Assembly (NCBI RefSeq): GCF_001939115.1
Contig: NZ_MQTZ01000043.1
Span: 186,001-250,000, forward strand
Origin: Leptolyngbya sp. 'hensonii'
GTDB lineage: Bacteria; Cyanobacteriota; Cyanobacteriia; GCF-001939115
DNA length: 64,000 nucleotides
Direction of reading: 5' to 3'
Shown here piece after piece: positions 25,498 through 34,460 of the stretch; within the stretch, counting starts at the first letter, position 1; every line of letters begins with the position of its first letter. Made by a program: the position numbers and the translations under genes. The notes below the pieces were generated by a model. It was not told the DNA's origin. It saw nothing but the letters and a program-made list of their open reading frames with translations, and made no database searches.

Positions 25498-27421
25498 TGG
25501 ATTCACCCTCCGCAGAAGTCAGTTGCAGCACCGTCATTGGATTGCCATAGTAAACATGCAAAAAGGTTGCCAGATAAGCCGCACAGGTTTCTTCATTCAC
25601 CTCATGTTCCAGCGCTCCCCACACCTGTTCGCGGAGTCGTCGCAAAATTTCAGGAACCGTCCATTCAGGATGTTGTCGATGTTCATCTGAGAATTGCTCC
25701 ACGACTGCTTTTGCCCTTGCGCGATCGACCCGCCACAACGTCCCCACAATCCCCTTTGCCCCATGCTCTAAAAAATTAGTTAACAACATTCGATGAGTCA
25801 AGCCGATTGAAGCATCCAGATCAAGCTGTCCGCTGATAAATACAATACTGGTGCCACCCCTAAATAGCTTCGATCGTTTAATGTACGCGATTGGACTATG
25901 CTTCAACGGCTCCTCAACACTAAACCCATCAATAAACACCAGCCCAAACTCCGTCGCTGGTTTTTGCATTTGGCTCAAAAACTCTTGAAACACGGTGAAT
26001 TGCTGCCGTTGATACCGCTGCCATCCCTCATATTTCGCATGAGCATAGACCAGAACTCCACCTCCGCAGCAAGAATTCACCGATGTTGCCTCTGCCTCCA
26101 TCTGCCGCTGCCGCACGGTTTGAAATGCAACTCCAACAGGTTTCTGCCCTGACTCCAGCAACTCCCAAAGAATCTCACACTCCGTGCGATCGTCAATCAT
26201 CAAACAGGGAATTCGATCCGGCGAGTCATTTTGCTGATGGAGCCACGCCAGCAGTTGACCTGCAAGGCAATCAACTGAATTACTGATCCCCACATTGCAG
26301 TCATCAATGGCACTCAACAAATTATCCGCAGCCAGATTGCTCTCGATTTGCTGATGTAAGGTCATGAGCGATCGGTCAAACTGTCCCCGGTTGGCAAACG
26401 TTCTTTTCCCATGATGGGCGTGGATGTAGTACTGATCATCTTCCATCAATGCCTGCACATTCAGGCTAATCATGCCGTCTGGCAACGTGCTATCAAGGGC
26501 AACTTGCGCTGTAGTCTGATATGTTTCTACCGGGTTGGATAAATCATCACCTGCTAATTTTGCTAACAATTCAAAGGCAAAGCGACTGGCATGACGCGCT
26601 GCCGTTTCCTGCCCCCCTTTCGCATCTGCCTCAGCTTTTCCATCCAGCAGGTCAGAAATTCCGCGAATTACCATTGCCGAAACCCCCCGGCTTCTTCGCG
26701 CCGCTTCCAGAAAGCCATAGCCCTCCTTCTCTACTGCCAGAGCATCTCCATAATTTCGCTGAAGCAGTTTTTCGGTGGCTGAATCTGTTGAAGCGACTAC
26801 ACTTTCCCCAGCCGCGATCGCCCCTACAAACGCACGAGGCAACGATTCATTTCCTGGTTCTTTTTTGCGCCGCAGCCAATCCCTTGCGACTGCCCGCGCT
26901 CGTTGTTCCAGAGGGTAGCTGGAGCGCCTTGCTTCTGGTCGAGGTTTGAAAATATCCTCATCTCGCCCCGACTCATAGTTATAAACTTTCTCTGCCGCAA
27001 CGACATCACCCAACATCACATCCTTGCGTCCCCCAGCCACACCCACAAAAAGCACCACATCAGGCTTGAAGTGGACAATTGCTCGCTGCGTCTCATCGGC
27101 GGCATTAACATTGCCCTGTCCCGTTTCCCCAATCGCAACCGTCCAGCCGCCCAACTTAAAGCGACCACACTCATATACTGTCCCGTCTGGATGCTGAACT
27201 TCGTACCTGTCTACCACATGTTCTTCTACAGCCAGGAACTCTTCAGGAAGTGCGGTCAAAATAACCACGCACGGTGGGATTGCTTGCCCAGCTTCAAGCC
27301 TTTTATATACGGCTGTTGCAGGTTGTTTGGGATCTTCTGCCAGTGCGATCGCAGTAGGCAACGCACCCGTTTGTCGGATACTGCCACTTTGTGCGATCGA
27401 CTGGCGGAGGTTCCCAGACAT
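25490..27421 (-). CDS. Nucleoside phosphorylase-like / divergent CHAT-like fusion protein
   Basis: A 643-residue protein. Residues 50-295 are a phosphorylase-superfamily (MTAN/PNP) domain: VVILTALPEEFLAVEEHV, FVGVAGGRKDVMLGDVV, AVEKEGYGFLEAA and VIRGISDLLD are its typical motifs, including the Glu and Asp of the base/ribose site. About 450-640 resembles a CHAT fold (HGAKGIVGTLWRVDRARA equals the CHAT GV-x-LW-x-V segment) but the usual His/Cys pair is not clear (YAHAKY and FIDGFSVEEP at those positions). The start overlaps the vWA stop as TAATG. In conflict systems this domain may act as sensor or NAD/nucleotide effector. Its exact role is unknown. Confidence 0.8.
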   Translation of the reverse strand: MSGNLRQSIAQSGSIRQTGALPTAIALAEDPKQPATAVYKRLEAGQAIPPCVVILTALPEEFLAVEEHVVDRYEVQHPDGTVYECGRFKLGGWTVAIGETGQGNVNAADETQRAIVHFKPDVVLFVGVAGGRKDVMLGDVVAAEKVYNYESGRDEDIFKPRPEARRSSYPLEQRARAVARDWLRRKKEPGNESLPRAFVGAIAAGESVVASTDSATEKLLQRNYGDALAVEKEGYGFLEAARRSRGVSAMVIRGISDLLDGKAEADAKGGQETAARHASRFAFELLAKLAGDDLSNPVETYQTTAQVALDSTLPDGMISLNVQALMEDDQYYIHAHHGKRTFANRGQFDRSLMTLHQQIESNLAADNLLSAIDDCNVGISNSVDCLAGQLLAWLHQQNDSPDRIPCLMIDDRTECEILWELLESGQKPVGVAFQTVRQRQMEAEATSVNSCCGGGVLVYAHAKYEGWQRYQRQQFTVFQEFLSQMQKPATEFGLVFIDGFSVEEPLKHSPIAYIKRSKLFRGGTSIVFISGQLDLDASIGLTHRMLLTNFLEHGAKGIVGTLWRVDRARAKAVVEQFSDEHRQHPEWTVPEILRRLREQVWGALEHEVNEETCAAYLATFLHVYYGNPMTVLQLTSAEGESND

Positions 27422-29391
27422 TACCCATCCACCTCCCAGTTCCTGAGCGATGGAATTGCTGCAATCTTTGCCCCTAATGCCTGCGCCAACTTCACAGGCA
27501 GATCCGCGTAGTACTTTGGTTGCGGATTCAGTACCACTGCTTCAACTTGCTTCAAGTCAGCAATCTGCTGGGCTATCTGCAACGCATCCTCAATCCCCTG
27601 ACGATTCACGGGCTTCACAGGCTTCTGGTTCATCTGGCTTGCCTTTAGCGGCACATTCCCCCGCCCATTGCTAACCACAACCAATACAGCTTGCCGTACC
27701 GCGCTCCGCCCGTGTTGCAGAGCATGGCGCAACGTCTGCAATGCCAAATGCAGCCCATGCGCCAGTGGTGTTGCCTGCCCTCCACCGACCTCCAGCCCAT
27801 TGCTAATCCTGGGCACCAGAACGTTCTGCGCGACAATCTTCGCCGCCTGAAGTTCCTGGGCAGCACTTGCCGCACCGACCTGAATCAAGCAAAGACTGGC
27901 GCGTTCGACATACGCCCACTGTAAATAAGGCAATAGTGCTGCCTGCCACTGGCACTCTCGCAGACAGGTGTAATCCATGACCAGCATCAACATTTGCTCT
28001 GGCACTACTGCCCGACGATATCGCCGCAAATCAGTCGGTTGAAGAATGAGCAATCTCGTAACGGCTTCGCAGGAGAATTGCTCCCCATCCAGATTAGCTT
28101 CACGCCCAAACTCAACTAAACTGCTTGGAGAACCGTATCGCTCCAGCAACGCTGTTTGCCGAATCTGCTGATACTTTGCTGCTTCTAGAAGGGTACTGAC
28201 GATCGCCAAATCCTGCGGTATGGTTGCTAGCTCAACTCCTACAATCGCTCCCCGCCCTGACACCACATTTTTGAACCGTCGAATCGGCAATCGCAGTGAA
28301 GCCGCCTCTCGCTGAACAGGTGTGGTGTCTTCAGGATAGGGATTGGCGATCGCCCCATCCATTTGAATCGGTTGCGATGGCAAAGTTTTTATTGTGTCAG
28401 AAGCATAGACAGGCTCCTGAACCGGAGTAGGTGCCCGTTCTTCCATTAAAGCCTGGTCTTCAGCTCCAGTTTTCCTAATAGGGGAGTTTGAATCAGGGGT
28501 TAATTCTGATTGGATCGGTTGTTCAGGTTCTTTGGGGTCTACATCCAGATGTGGCTTTATCAGTATCAGACCAATCATCTTGGCTGCCTGATCTACCTGC
28601 TGAGCTGTCACCTGATCTGCTTTGGAAAGTTGAGCATTGGCCTCAGCCAACCGCAGGAGTGCCAGTTCTCGCCGCACACTGTAGCCATCTGTTGGAGAAA
28701 TATAATCCAGGACTCGTTTCTGGGCTTCTAGCGTGACTTCAGGATGGAACAATCCCGCCTGCTGTAATGTACCCACCCACTCTGGTAGCAGCGCATCTTC
28801 CTCCTCGTCCTGCTTATCCGTTTCTTCCAGCCATTTCTGGATTGCTTCTGTGCGATCGCCTGTTGCCAGGGCTTGACCAGCCAATCGGAGAGCAAACCGA
28901 TCCAGCAAATGAGGCGACACCAATCCAATTTCCGACCGTGAACAGCCAGCTAACCAGCAGAGGTTCGGCTGCCAGCTATCCCGATGCCCATGCCGCTCTA
29001 GATAAGCAACCTCACTTCCCATCAGAGCAACACAGGCTCTTGCTGCAGGTAAACTCAACCGGGTCAGGTCTGGAATAACAACCAATCTCAGCTCCTGCTC
29101 CCGTCCACCTGATAGCAGTCCCTGTTGCCACTCAAAAGAACCTTTGGCATCTCTCTGTTGCAATGCCAGTCCACCCCAGAGGTCTTCTTCCGTCTCAACC
29201 ACCCCTAGCTGAACTGGCACAACCTGATAACCTGTCACCTGCTTCAGCATCCAGGTTAGATCTTGGGCAGCAACTTGGAGAGTGGAGATCGCCGCGTCAA
29301 ATACCAGGATACTCCGCAGACCAGGATGGAGGGCTGCACAAGCCAACCCTCGGATTAGGGGATTGCTTAAGTCTACGGTTGCCTTACTCAC
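27421..29391 (-). CDS. vWA-domain protein, magnesium-chelatase ChlD-like
   Basis: A 656-residue protein. Residues 1-270 are like the AAA+/lid portion of BchD/ChlD without an intact Walker A; a Pro/Glu-rich linker (about 290-365) follows; the C-terminal half is a von Willebrand A domain (LMLVMDYTCLRECQW for strand 1, GGGQATPLAHGLHLALQTL, QAVLVVVSNGRGN). The MIDAS DxSxS appears as DYTCL, so metal binding may be altered. Translation starts at GTG overlapping the AAA+ stop by 8 bases. It likely forms a chelatase-like ring with the AAA+ partner to remodel the CHAT proteins downstream. True chlorophyll synthesis is unlikely in this context. Confidence 0.8.
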   Translation of the reverse strand: MSKATVDLSNPLIRGLACAALHPGLRSILVFDAAISTLQVAAQDLTWMLKQVTGYQVVPVQLGVVETEEDLWGGLALQQRDAKGSFEWQQGLLSGGREQELRLVVIPDLTRLSLPAARACVALMGSEVAYLERHGHRDSWQPNLCWLAGCSRSEIGLVSPHLLDRFALRLAGQALATGDRTEAIQKWLEETDKQDEEEDALLPEWVGTLQQAGLFHPEVTLEAQKRVLDYISPTDGYSVRRELALLRLAEANAQLSKADQVTAQQVDQAAKMIGLILIKPHLDVDPKEPEQPIQSELTPDSNSPIRKTGAEDQALMEERAPTPVQEPVYASDTIKTLPSQPIQMDGAIANPYPEDTTPVQREAASLRLPIRRFKNVVSGRGAIVGVELATIPQDLAIVSTLLEAAKYQQIRQTALLERYGSPSSLVEFGREANLDGEQFSCEAVTRLLILQPTDLRRYRRAVVPEQMLMLVMDYTCLRECQWQAALLPYLQWAYVERASLCLIQVGAASAAQELQAAKIVAQNVLVPRISNGLEVGGGQATPLAHGLHLALQTLRHALQHGRSAVRQAVLVVVSNGRGNVPLKASQMNQKPVKPVNRQGIEDALQIAQQIADLKQVEAVVLNPQPKYYADLPVKLAQALGAKIAAIPSLRNWEVDG

Positions 29392-30343
29392 TGCCTAACA
29401 ATCGGTCTAGAGTTTCCCTATCCTGATCATTCCAAACTTCCTGGCTACTTTGCGCCATTTGCGGACGACGATGCTGAAGTGCCAGAGGCGCAACAGCCTT
29501 GAGATGACTTCGACTTACCTCGGATGCCCCTTCTAGCGCAGCACATGCCCACGCTGCCATGGCCAAGACATAATCCCCCCGGTTTCCCTCCGCCTCAAAT
29601 TCACCAGACAACTTGATGCACAGTCCCAATATCTCTGGGGAAACCTCAACCGAGTTAAATTTTTCCTTTGCCTGCTTCAATTGCTCGAATTTTTCCTGGT
29701 CTTGCTGCCTCGCATGATCAAGCCAGCCCGATGTACCCGCCTGCTCCAAAGCAGAAACCGCCTGGTCAAACTTCAGCACGTTCTGAAGAATTGCCAATCG
29801 CTTCTCCACATTAGTTTCAGCAGCCACACTCACCATCAACCCAAAGCGATCGAGCAACTGAGGGCGCAATCCTCCTTCCTCCGGGTTCATGGTTCCAACC
29901 AAGGTGAAAGCAACTTTCTGAGGCTCCTTGTTCTGTCCATCGCGCTGAACTACCAGTACCCCTGTCGAGGTCACGTCCAGGATGATGTTAACAATGTGGT
30001 CATCCAGTAGATTTACCTCATCGACATAAAGCAGGCGATCGTTGGCTTCCTCCAGCAAACCAGGCTGCCACGTTGATTCGCTCCGCATCAGAGCATCAAT
30101 CTTCCAACCACCTACTACCCGGTCTTCAGTGGCGTTGATGGGCAGCGTCACCGGCAATTGACCATAAACCATCTGAGCAAACGCCCGTACTGCCGTAGAC
30201 TTGCCTGTTCCTCGCTGTCCACTGATCAGAACCCCTCCCAGCCTCTGGGGGGTGACGTAAGCAATTTCTAACGCCAGCTTAATCTGTTCCTGTCCTACTA
30301 TCCGGCTGTAGGGCAGGATTGATATATCAACTGCTATACTCAC
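29384..30343 (-). CDS. MoxR/ChlI-type AAA+ ATPase of the conflict operon
   Basis: A 319-residue AAA+ ATPase: IVGQEQIKLALEIA, Walker A GQRGTGKST (42-50), Walker B LLYVDEVNLL (about 104-113), sensor 1 GTMNPEEGGLRPQLLDRFG (about 150-168) and a helical lid. It resembles ChlI/BchI but sits in an operon with vWA and CHAT proteins. It starts at GTG (30343) and is the first gene of four coupled genes. In described vWA-MoxR ternary systems the AAA+ provides the NTP-dependent switch. Confidence 0.88.
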   Translation of the reverse strand: MSIAVDISILPYSRIVGQEQIKLALEIAYVTPQRLGGVLISGQRGTGKSTAVRAFAQMVYGQLPVTLPINATEDRVVGGWKIDALMRSESTWQPGLLEEANDRLLYVDEVNLLDDHIVNIILDVTSTGVLVVQRDGQNKEPQKVAFTLVGTMNPEEGGLRPQLLDRFGLMVSVAAETNVEKRLAILQNVLKFDQAVSALEQAGTSGWLDHARQQDQEKFEQLKQAKEKFNSVEVSPEILGLCIKLSGEFEAEGNRGDYVLAMAAWACAALEGASEVSRSHLKAVAPLALQHRRPQMAQSSQEVWNDQDRETLDRLLGSE

Positions 30344-30412
30344 AGATTGCTCTCAAAGTAGAGTTTTCAATATTCATTCTGATCTAACTTCGCATAAAAT
30401 ACTCGCTAATTC

Positions 30413-30751
30413 TCAACAAGAGAAATTCCTGACAGACAGATGTGCTTGATTTGATCTCAAATTACAAGTCAGCCATTTAGGCAAGTTGCTACCCGCTAAC
30501 AAGGCCAGCTTTTGTTTTCGAGGTAGTTGCTTGATCTGATATTCCACTTGTAATGCCTCTTTCTTCGTTCTGAAGCTCCAACAAGCCACCAGTTCTACTG
30601 GGCGGTGTGCTCTGGTGTAGCGGCCTCCCCTGCCTGCATTGTGAGCGGCTATTCGTGCCTCCACTTGCTTGCTGTATCCCGTGTAGAGGGAACCATTAGC
30701 GCATCGTGCCATGTAGACATAATGGTGCTCTGGTGGGAGAGGATCGCTCAT
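30413..30751 (-). CDS. GIY-YIG nuclease family protein (UPF0213-like)
   Basis: A 112-residue GIY-YIG domain protein: YVYMARCANGSLYTGYSK holds the Y-x-Y/GYS core (the GIY-YIG motif in the form YVYMA...LYTGYS), followed by Arg and Glu in ARIAAHNAGRGGRYTRAHRP and KEALQVEYQIKQLPRKQK. These small free-standing nucleases of UPF0213 type have no well-defined cellular role. It lies upstream of the AAA+ gene on the same strand, 69 bases before its start, and may share its promoter. Confidence 0.88.
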   Translation of the reverse strand: MSDPLPPEHHYVYMARCANGSLYTGYSKQVEARIAAHNAGRGGRYTRAHRPVELVACWSFRTKKEALQVEYQIKQLPRKQKLALLAGSNLPKWLTCNLRSNQAHLSVRNFSC

Positions 30752-30976
30752 AAGTCTTTCCTGATGCAGAAATCAGAGGAAGGAGGGTAGTTTCTGAATG
30801 ATTAAGGTTATTGCCATGCAGAAAATTCTGGGCTTCTGTCTGGTGCTCTCCTTAAGATTACTATTCATGGCGAAGTATGCAACGGGCTGATCCGGCTCAA
30901 TGGGGATTGGGAGTAGGGTAGGTGAAGTGAGGGGCTTTGCCGCTAGCGCGGCCAGAGGGGAGTGTTTGGTTAAACC

Positions 30977-31198
30977 ATGATGCAAAGTACGATGACGATT
31001 ACGCCTGCAACTGACCTGGCAAATTCTTTAATGCAGCCTGCTCAAACGCCTGTCCCTGGGAATGTAGATCCTGCTGATTTGACCCCGGCAGAGCAAGAGC
31101 AATTTAATCACTGGTATCAGCAATGGGACTTCTTCCACCTGCGTTATAGCAGCTATTCCGGAGAGCACCCATCATGCCACAGCCAATGCTCCCTTTAG
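30977..31198 (+). CDS. Small hypothetical ORF before the polymerase-like gene
   Basis: A 73-residue frame (MMQSTMTITPATDLANSLMQ at its start; LTPAEQEQFNHWYQQWDFFH in the middle) that ends 60 bases before the large polymerase-like gene on the same strand. The middle part looks like a genuine helical segment, but the C-terminal Ser/Cys-rich end does not, so a frameshift truncation is possible. No family recognised. Low certainty that it is expressed. Confidence 0.4.
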   Translation: MMQSTMTITPATDLANSLMQPAQTPVPGNVDPADLTPAEQEQFNHWYQQWDFFHLRYSSYSGEHPSCHSQCSL

Positions 31199-31258
31199 CC
31201 TGCCATTGGATGGCGGCTTGCGACGGGTTAATCACATCAAGATCAGGGTAGGACGAGC

Positions 31259-34200
31259 ATGAAAACCATCCGAAACAGCAACGGGAACCTGGTGATTCCC
31301 GTACTCGATGAAACAGGAGAAGCGCAACCTGAAATCGTGCTGCGCGGCACGGTCCTGGGGGAATTATTCGACGCCAAACTGCTATCCAGTCTGGCGATCG
31401 TCAAACTGGACCTGAAATCTGAGACAGGCCCCAACGAGAGAGCAGACCTGCTCAATAACATGACCTTTGCAGATGGGAGACAACGAATTTTCGTATTCAA
31501 TTCAGGCGAGACCCTGTTCTTTGCCTCACCTGAGGTGGCACCCTGCTTCAGCCAGTTCTTTCAGACCCATCCAGAGGCTGCCTGCACCCATGGCAGTCTG
31601 CTGACCTCAAACTGCTATGTCCGGATGCAGACGTTAGAACAGGTCCGAGTTCGAATTGTGGACTACCAGCAACAGCCGGAACTGGCCATGACGCATGATT
31701 GCTATGGCTGGTGCAGTCCCCGGATCGCCCATCTGATGGACAATGCCGGAAATCGACCCTTCCAGTTCCGCCTGGGCTACCTGCAGGAATGGCATGCAAG
31801 GCAGAGGAGACGGAACCAGGCTGCCCAACCGGGAACCAGCTTCCTGGCCAAGGGGGTGTTCCTGTCATCCCCAAATCTAGAAACTACGGGATGCGATCTC
31901 CTGCTGGATCGATCCAGCATCAAGGGGATTGCCAAAGCGCAACTGGACCTGCTGCTGCCCTGTGGGGACTACCTTCTACCCAAGTTAGCCCTGGGCAATC
32001 GGCAGAATGCCATACCCTCCCGATACAACAATAACTGGGAATTCCTGTGCTGGTATAGCCCGGAGGCTATCCGCAAGGATCTGGTAGAAGGGACCCGGCA
32101 GAAGGCGATGCAACTGGCTAACCTCCAGGGCGATCCGCTGAAACTGAAGCGGCACATGATTGAAGCGTTTCGTGAGGCAGACGAACTGATCCTGAGTACC
32201 GACGACCTGCTGGACTACAACCAGAGAGACAGCCGGTGGATCAGGTTACTGGAAGCCGATGAAATGGGCCACCTGTGCCAGAGTCGGATGTTTGTCGCCA
32301 AAGCACAGGAAATGTTGCAGGAGCAGTGGAGGAGTCTGGCTACAAAAGGAGCTTTCAGGTTCTCATCCGGTATGGCTGTACCCATTCCAGACCTGGAACC
32401 CGGTTGTGTGTGCATCCCCCATCTGCCGGAAGGGGATGTGCTCCTGACCCGCTACCCGATCGTCTCCTCAGATAACATTCGGGTGGCAGAAAATGTCCAC
32501 CTGGGGGGTTGGGAGCACCTGCAGGGGATCTGCGGCATTCATCCGGAAGACACAGGTACGTTCCAGTCCGATTTTGACGGGGACCAATTCATCTGTTGTC
32601 CGGCAGAGCGGCTACCCCATATAGCCCAGGAAACGCTGAGGCTGGAGGACAAAGGCCGGTTCCAACCGATTATCAAATATCCCAAGCAGTCGTACCTGGC
32701 TGCTCGGAATCACCAGGGCCGTGCCCAATACCCAACCCTGGCCCATGTAGCTGTAGAAACGAACAGGGGCGAGATGGCCCTGGTGAGTTCCTGGATTGGT
32801 CGGGTGCAGGATTCAATTCCCACACCAGAGGAAGATCCAGCTAGCTTCCAGGTTCAAAAGCAGGAACTGCTGGAGAAGCTATTCCAGGCAATGCAAATTG
32901 AGGTAGACCATCCGAAAAATCCGATGAAGTATACCGATCTGCCTGGATATGAGAATCTGGGTGAGGCTGTGAAAGCCTGGATGGACAATCATCCCAGTCC
33001 GTTCTTCCAGTTCTATAAAGACCCGGAACTCTACCGCTCTGGGGTCATGCCCACTGCGCCAGATAGGGGATTGTATGTGCTGGCCGCTGCCATTAACCCA
33101 CTCTGGGAACCAGTCAGGCTGAAACTGCCCGCTCGAAATTCGGTGCGTTACCTGGCTCCACCGCCCAAAACCAGCCTCTTAAACCTGGGTGAAGACAGGA
33201 CCCAATGGGCAGAAGACCTGAAGCGCTGGTTCAACCAGGCCAGTGCCCAACTGCGTCAGAAGTGCCATGGCCATGAACTGAACCGGGAAATTGGTCGCCT
33301 CTACGACACCATCCGGGAGCAGATCGAGGAGCAGTTCCCAGACCCAGAAGAACGGCTCCACAGGGCGATTTCCCTCTGGGATGTCTGCCACAGGCCCGAT
33401 GACCGATTCCTGGAGCGGCGCAAATGTATCCAGGCGGCCAGTCGGATAGCGATCTCCCTGAGAATAGATGAAGTAACCTTACCCGGTGAGGTCGATCGCC
33501 ATCCCAGATACATCCTCCATGTGCCTGTTGGTAATCCGTCCGAGGCTGGGGACCAGGCCACGGCCTGCCGGGACTATCTGGAAACCAAAGGCATTGCCTA
33601 CCATGCCCGATTGCAGGCAAATCTACCTGTCATTGACTTTATCCTGCATGTGCCATGCCCATTTGGGTTGGACAATGGGCAAGATTTTGAGGGTAACGAA
33701 CTAACAACCCTGCGGAATCAGCTAGAGGCAAAACAGGCAGTGATTCTGGCCCAGGAACCCAACCCTGAGATTCGGAAACTGCTGACCAAGTTTGCCTATG
33801 CGGAAATGTTTCCCCAGGGTTCAATCAGGTCCCTGTTACCGAACCGGATGGCCATCCACCCGGACTACACCTGGGTAGAGAACCCGCACGAACTGACCTC
33901 TGGTAAGGGGGCACTGGCGTACAATGTCCTGACGGATGAGGTGGCCCAGCTCCTGCAAAGCTACGAGTTCCATGAGATGACGATCGTGGGTGTGCAGTAT
34001 AACGACCTCAAAGACAAGGACTTTGCGCCCATTCTGGATCAGGTGGCCAATTTCCGAGTCGGGCGATTCGAGATGGCCAAAACGAACCCGAAATACCACC
34101 GTTACCAGGGGCAACCCTGCATCCAATCGGGTCAGAAGACTGTAGGGGTCTATGCTTCAGGAGGTGCAAAACTGCCGGTTGGTGCGACATTTAAGGCGGT

Positions 34201-34405
34201 GATTGCTGAGGCTTCGCCAACAAATCTACGAATCCAGATTATCCACGATTCGATCCAGATTCCCCAACCCCTGACGGATCAAGAGATCCGACGACTTCAA
34301 CAGGAACAGGCCCAGGGGCAGGCGGAAACACAAGCAAGAAAAAGCAAATCCCGGAGCAAATCTAGCCAATCCAGAAAACTTGCAGCCAACGTTGCAGAAC
34401 GTTGA
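31259..34405 (+). CDS. Two-barrel (DPBB) RNA polymerase-like protein with DFDGD motif
   Basis: A 1048-residue protein. At residues 438-442 it carries DFDGD followed by Q, the Mg2+-binding signature of the RNA polymerase beta-prime subunit and of the related eukaryotic-type RdRPs and phage YonO-like enzymes. Before it lie GDVLLTRYPIVSSDNIRV (392-409), which parallels the VTRxPxxHPGDIR segment of RdRPs, and FLAKGV (195-200) with DRSSIKG (217-223), which parallels the first barrel with its lysines. The C-terminal tail (1015-1048) is strongly basic. It is not the housekeeping rpoC1/rpoC2. No transmembrane segment. Homology is my reading of motifs; whether it copies DNA or RNA is unknown. It neighbours a ParA module and a nuclease. 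Confidence 0.65.
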   Translation: MKTIRNSNGNLVIPVLDETGEAQPEIVLRGTVLGELFDAKLLSSLAIVKLDLKSETGPNERADLLNNMTFADGRQRIFVFNSGETLFFASPEVAPCFSQFFQTHPEAACTHGSLLTSNCYVRMQTLEQVRVRIVDYQQQPELAMTHDCYGWCSPRIAHLMDNAGNRPFQFRLGYLQEWHARQRRRNQAAQPGTSFLAKGVFLSSPNLETTGCDLLLDRSSIKGIAKAQLDLLLPCGDYLLPKLALGNRQNAIPSRYNNNWEFLCWYSPEAIRKDLVEGTRQKAMQLANLQGDPLKLKRHMIEAFREADELILSTDDLLDYNQRDSRWIRLLEADEMGHLCQSRMFVAKAQEMLQEQWRSLATKGAFRFSSGMAVPIPDLEPGCVCIPHLPEGDVLLTRYPIVSSDNIRVAENVHLGGWEHLQGICGIHPEDTGTFQSDFDGDQFICCPAERLPHIAQETLRLEDKGRFQPIIKYPKQSYLAARNHQGRAQYPTLAHVAVETNRGEMALVSSWIGRVQDSIPTPEEDPASFQVQKQELLEKLFQAMQIEVDHPKNPMKYTDLPGYENLGEAVKAWMDNHPSPFFQFYKDPELYRSGVMPTAPDRGLYVLAAAINPLWEPVRLKLPARNSVRYLAPPPKTSLLNLGEDRTQWAEDLKRWFNQASAQLRQKCHGHELNREIGRLYDTIREQIEEQFPDPEERLHRAISLWDVCHRPDDRFLERRKCIQAASRIAISLRIDEVTLPGEVDRHPRYILHVPVGNPSEAGDQATACRDYLETKGIAYHARLQANLPVIDFILHVPCPFGLDNGQDFEGNELTTLRNQLEAKQAVILAQEPNPEIRKLLTKFAYAEMFPQGSIRSLLPNRMAIHPDYTWVENPHELTSGKGALAYNVLTDEVAQLLQSYEFHEMTIVGVQYNDLKDKDFAPILDQVANFRVGRFEMAKTNPKYHRYQGQPCIQSGQKTVGVYASGGAKLPVGATFKAVIAEASPTNLRIQIIHDSIQIPQPLTDQEIRRLQQEQAQGQAETQARKSKSRSKSSQSRKLAANVAER

Positions 34406-34460
34406 CAAACATAAAGAGGCACTGACAGTCATCGGCTCTGTAGGATGACCTTGGGTTGGT

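Noticed and set aside
27421-30343. Mg-chelatase ChlI/ChlD for chlorophyll synthesis
   Set aside because: The pair lies in an operon with CHAT and phosphorylase proteins, and the vWA MIDAS and N-terminal parts diverge from ChlD; a conflict-system role fits better.
30773-30985. A 70-codon ORF on the minus strand between the GIY-YIG gene and the small plus-strand ORF
   Set aside because: No domain, no Shine-Dalgarno, and it overlaps the start of the opposite ORF; probably the divergent promoter region.
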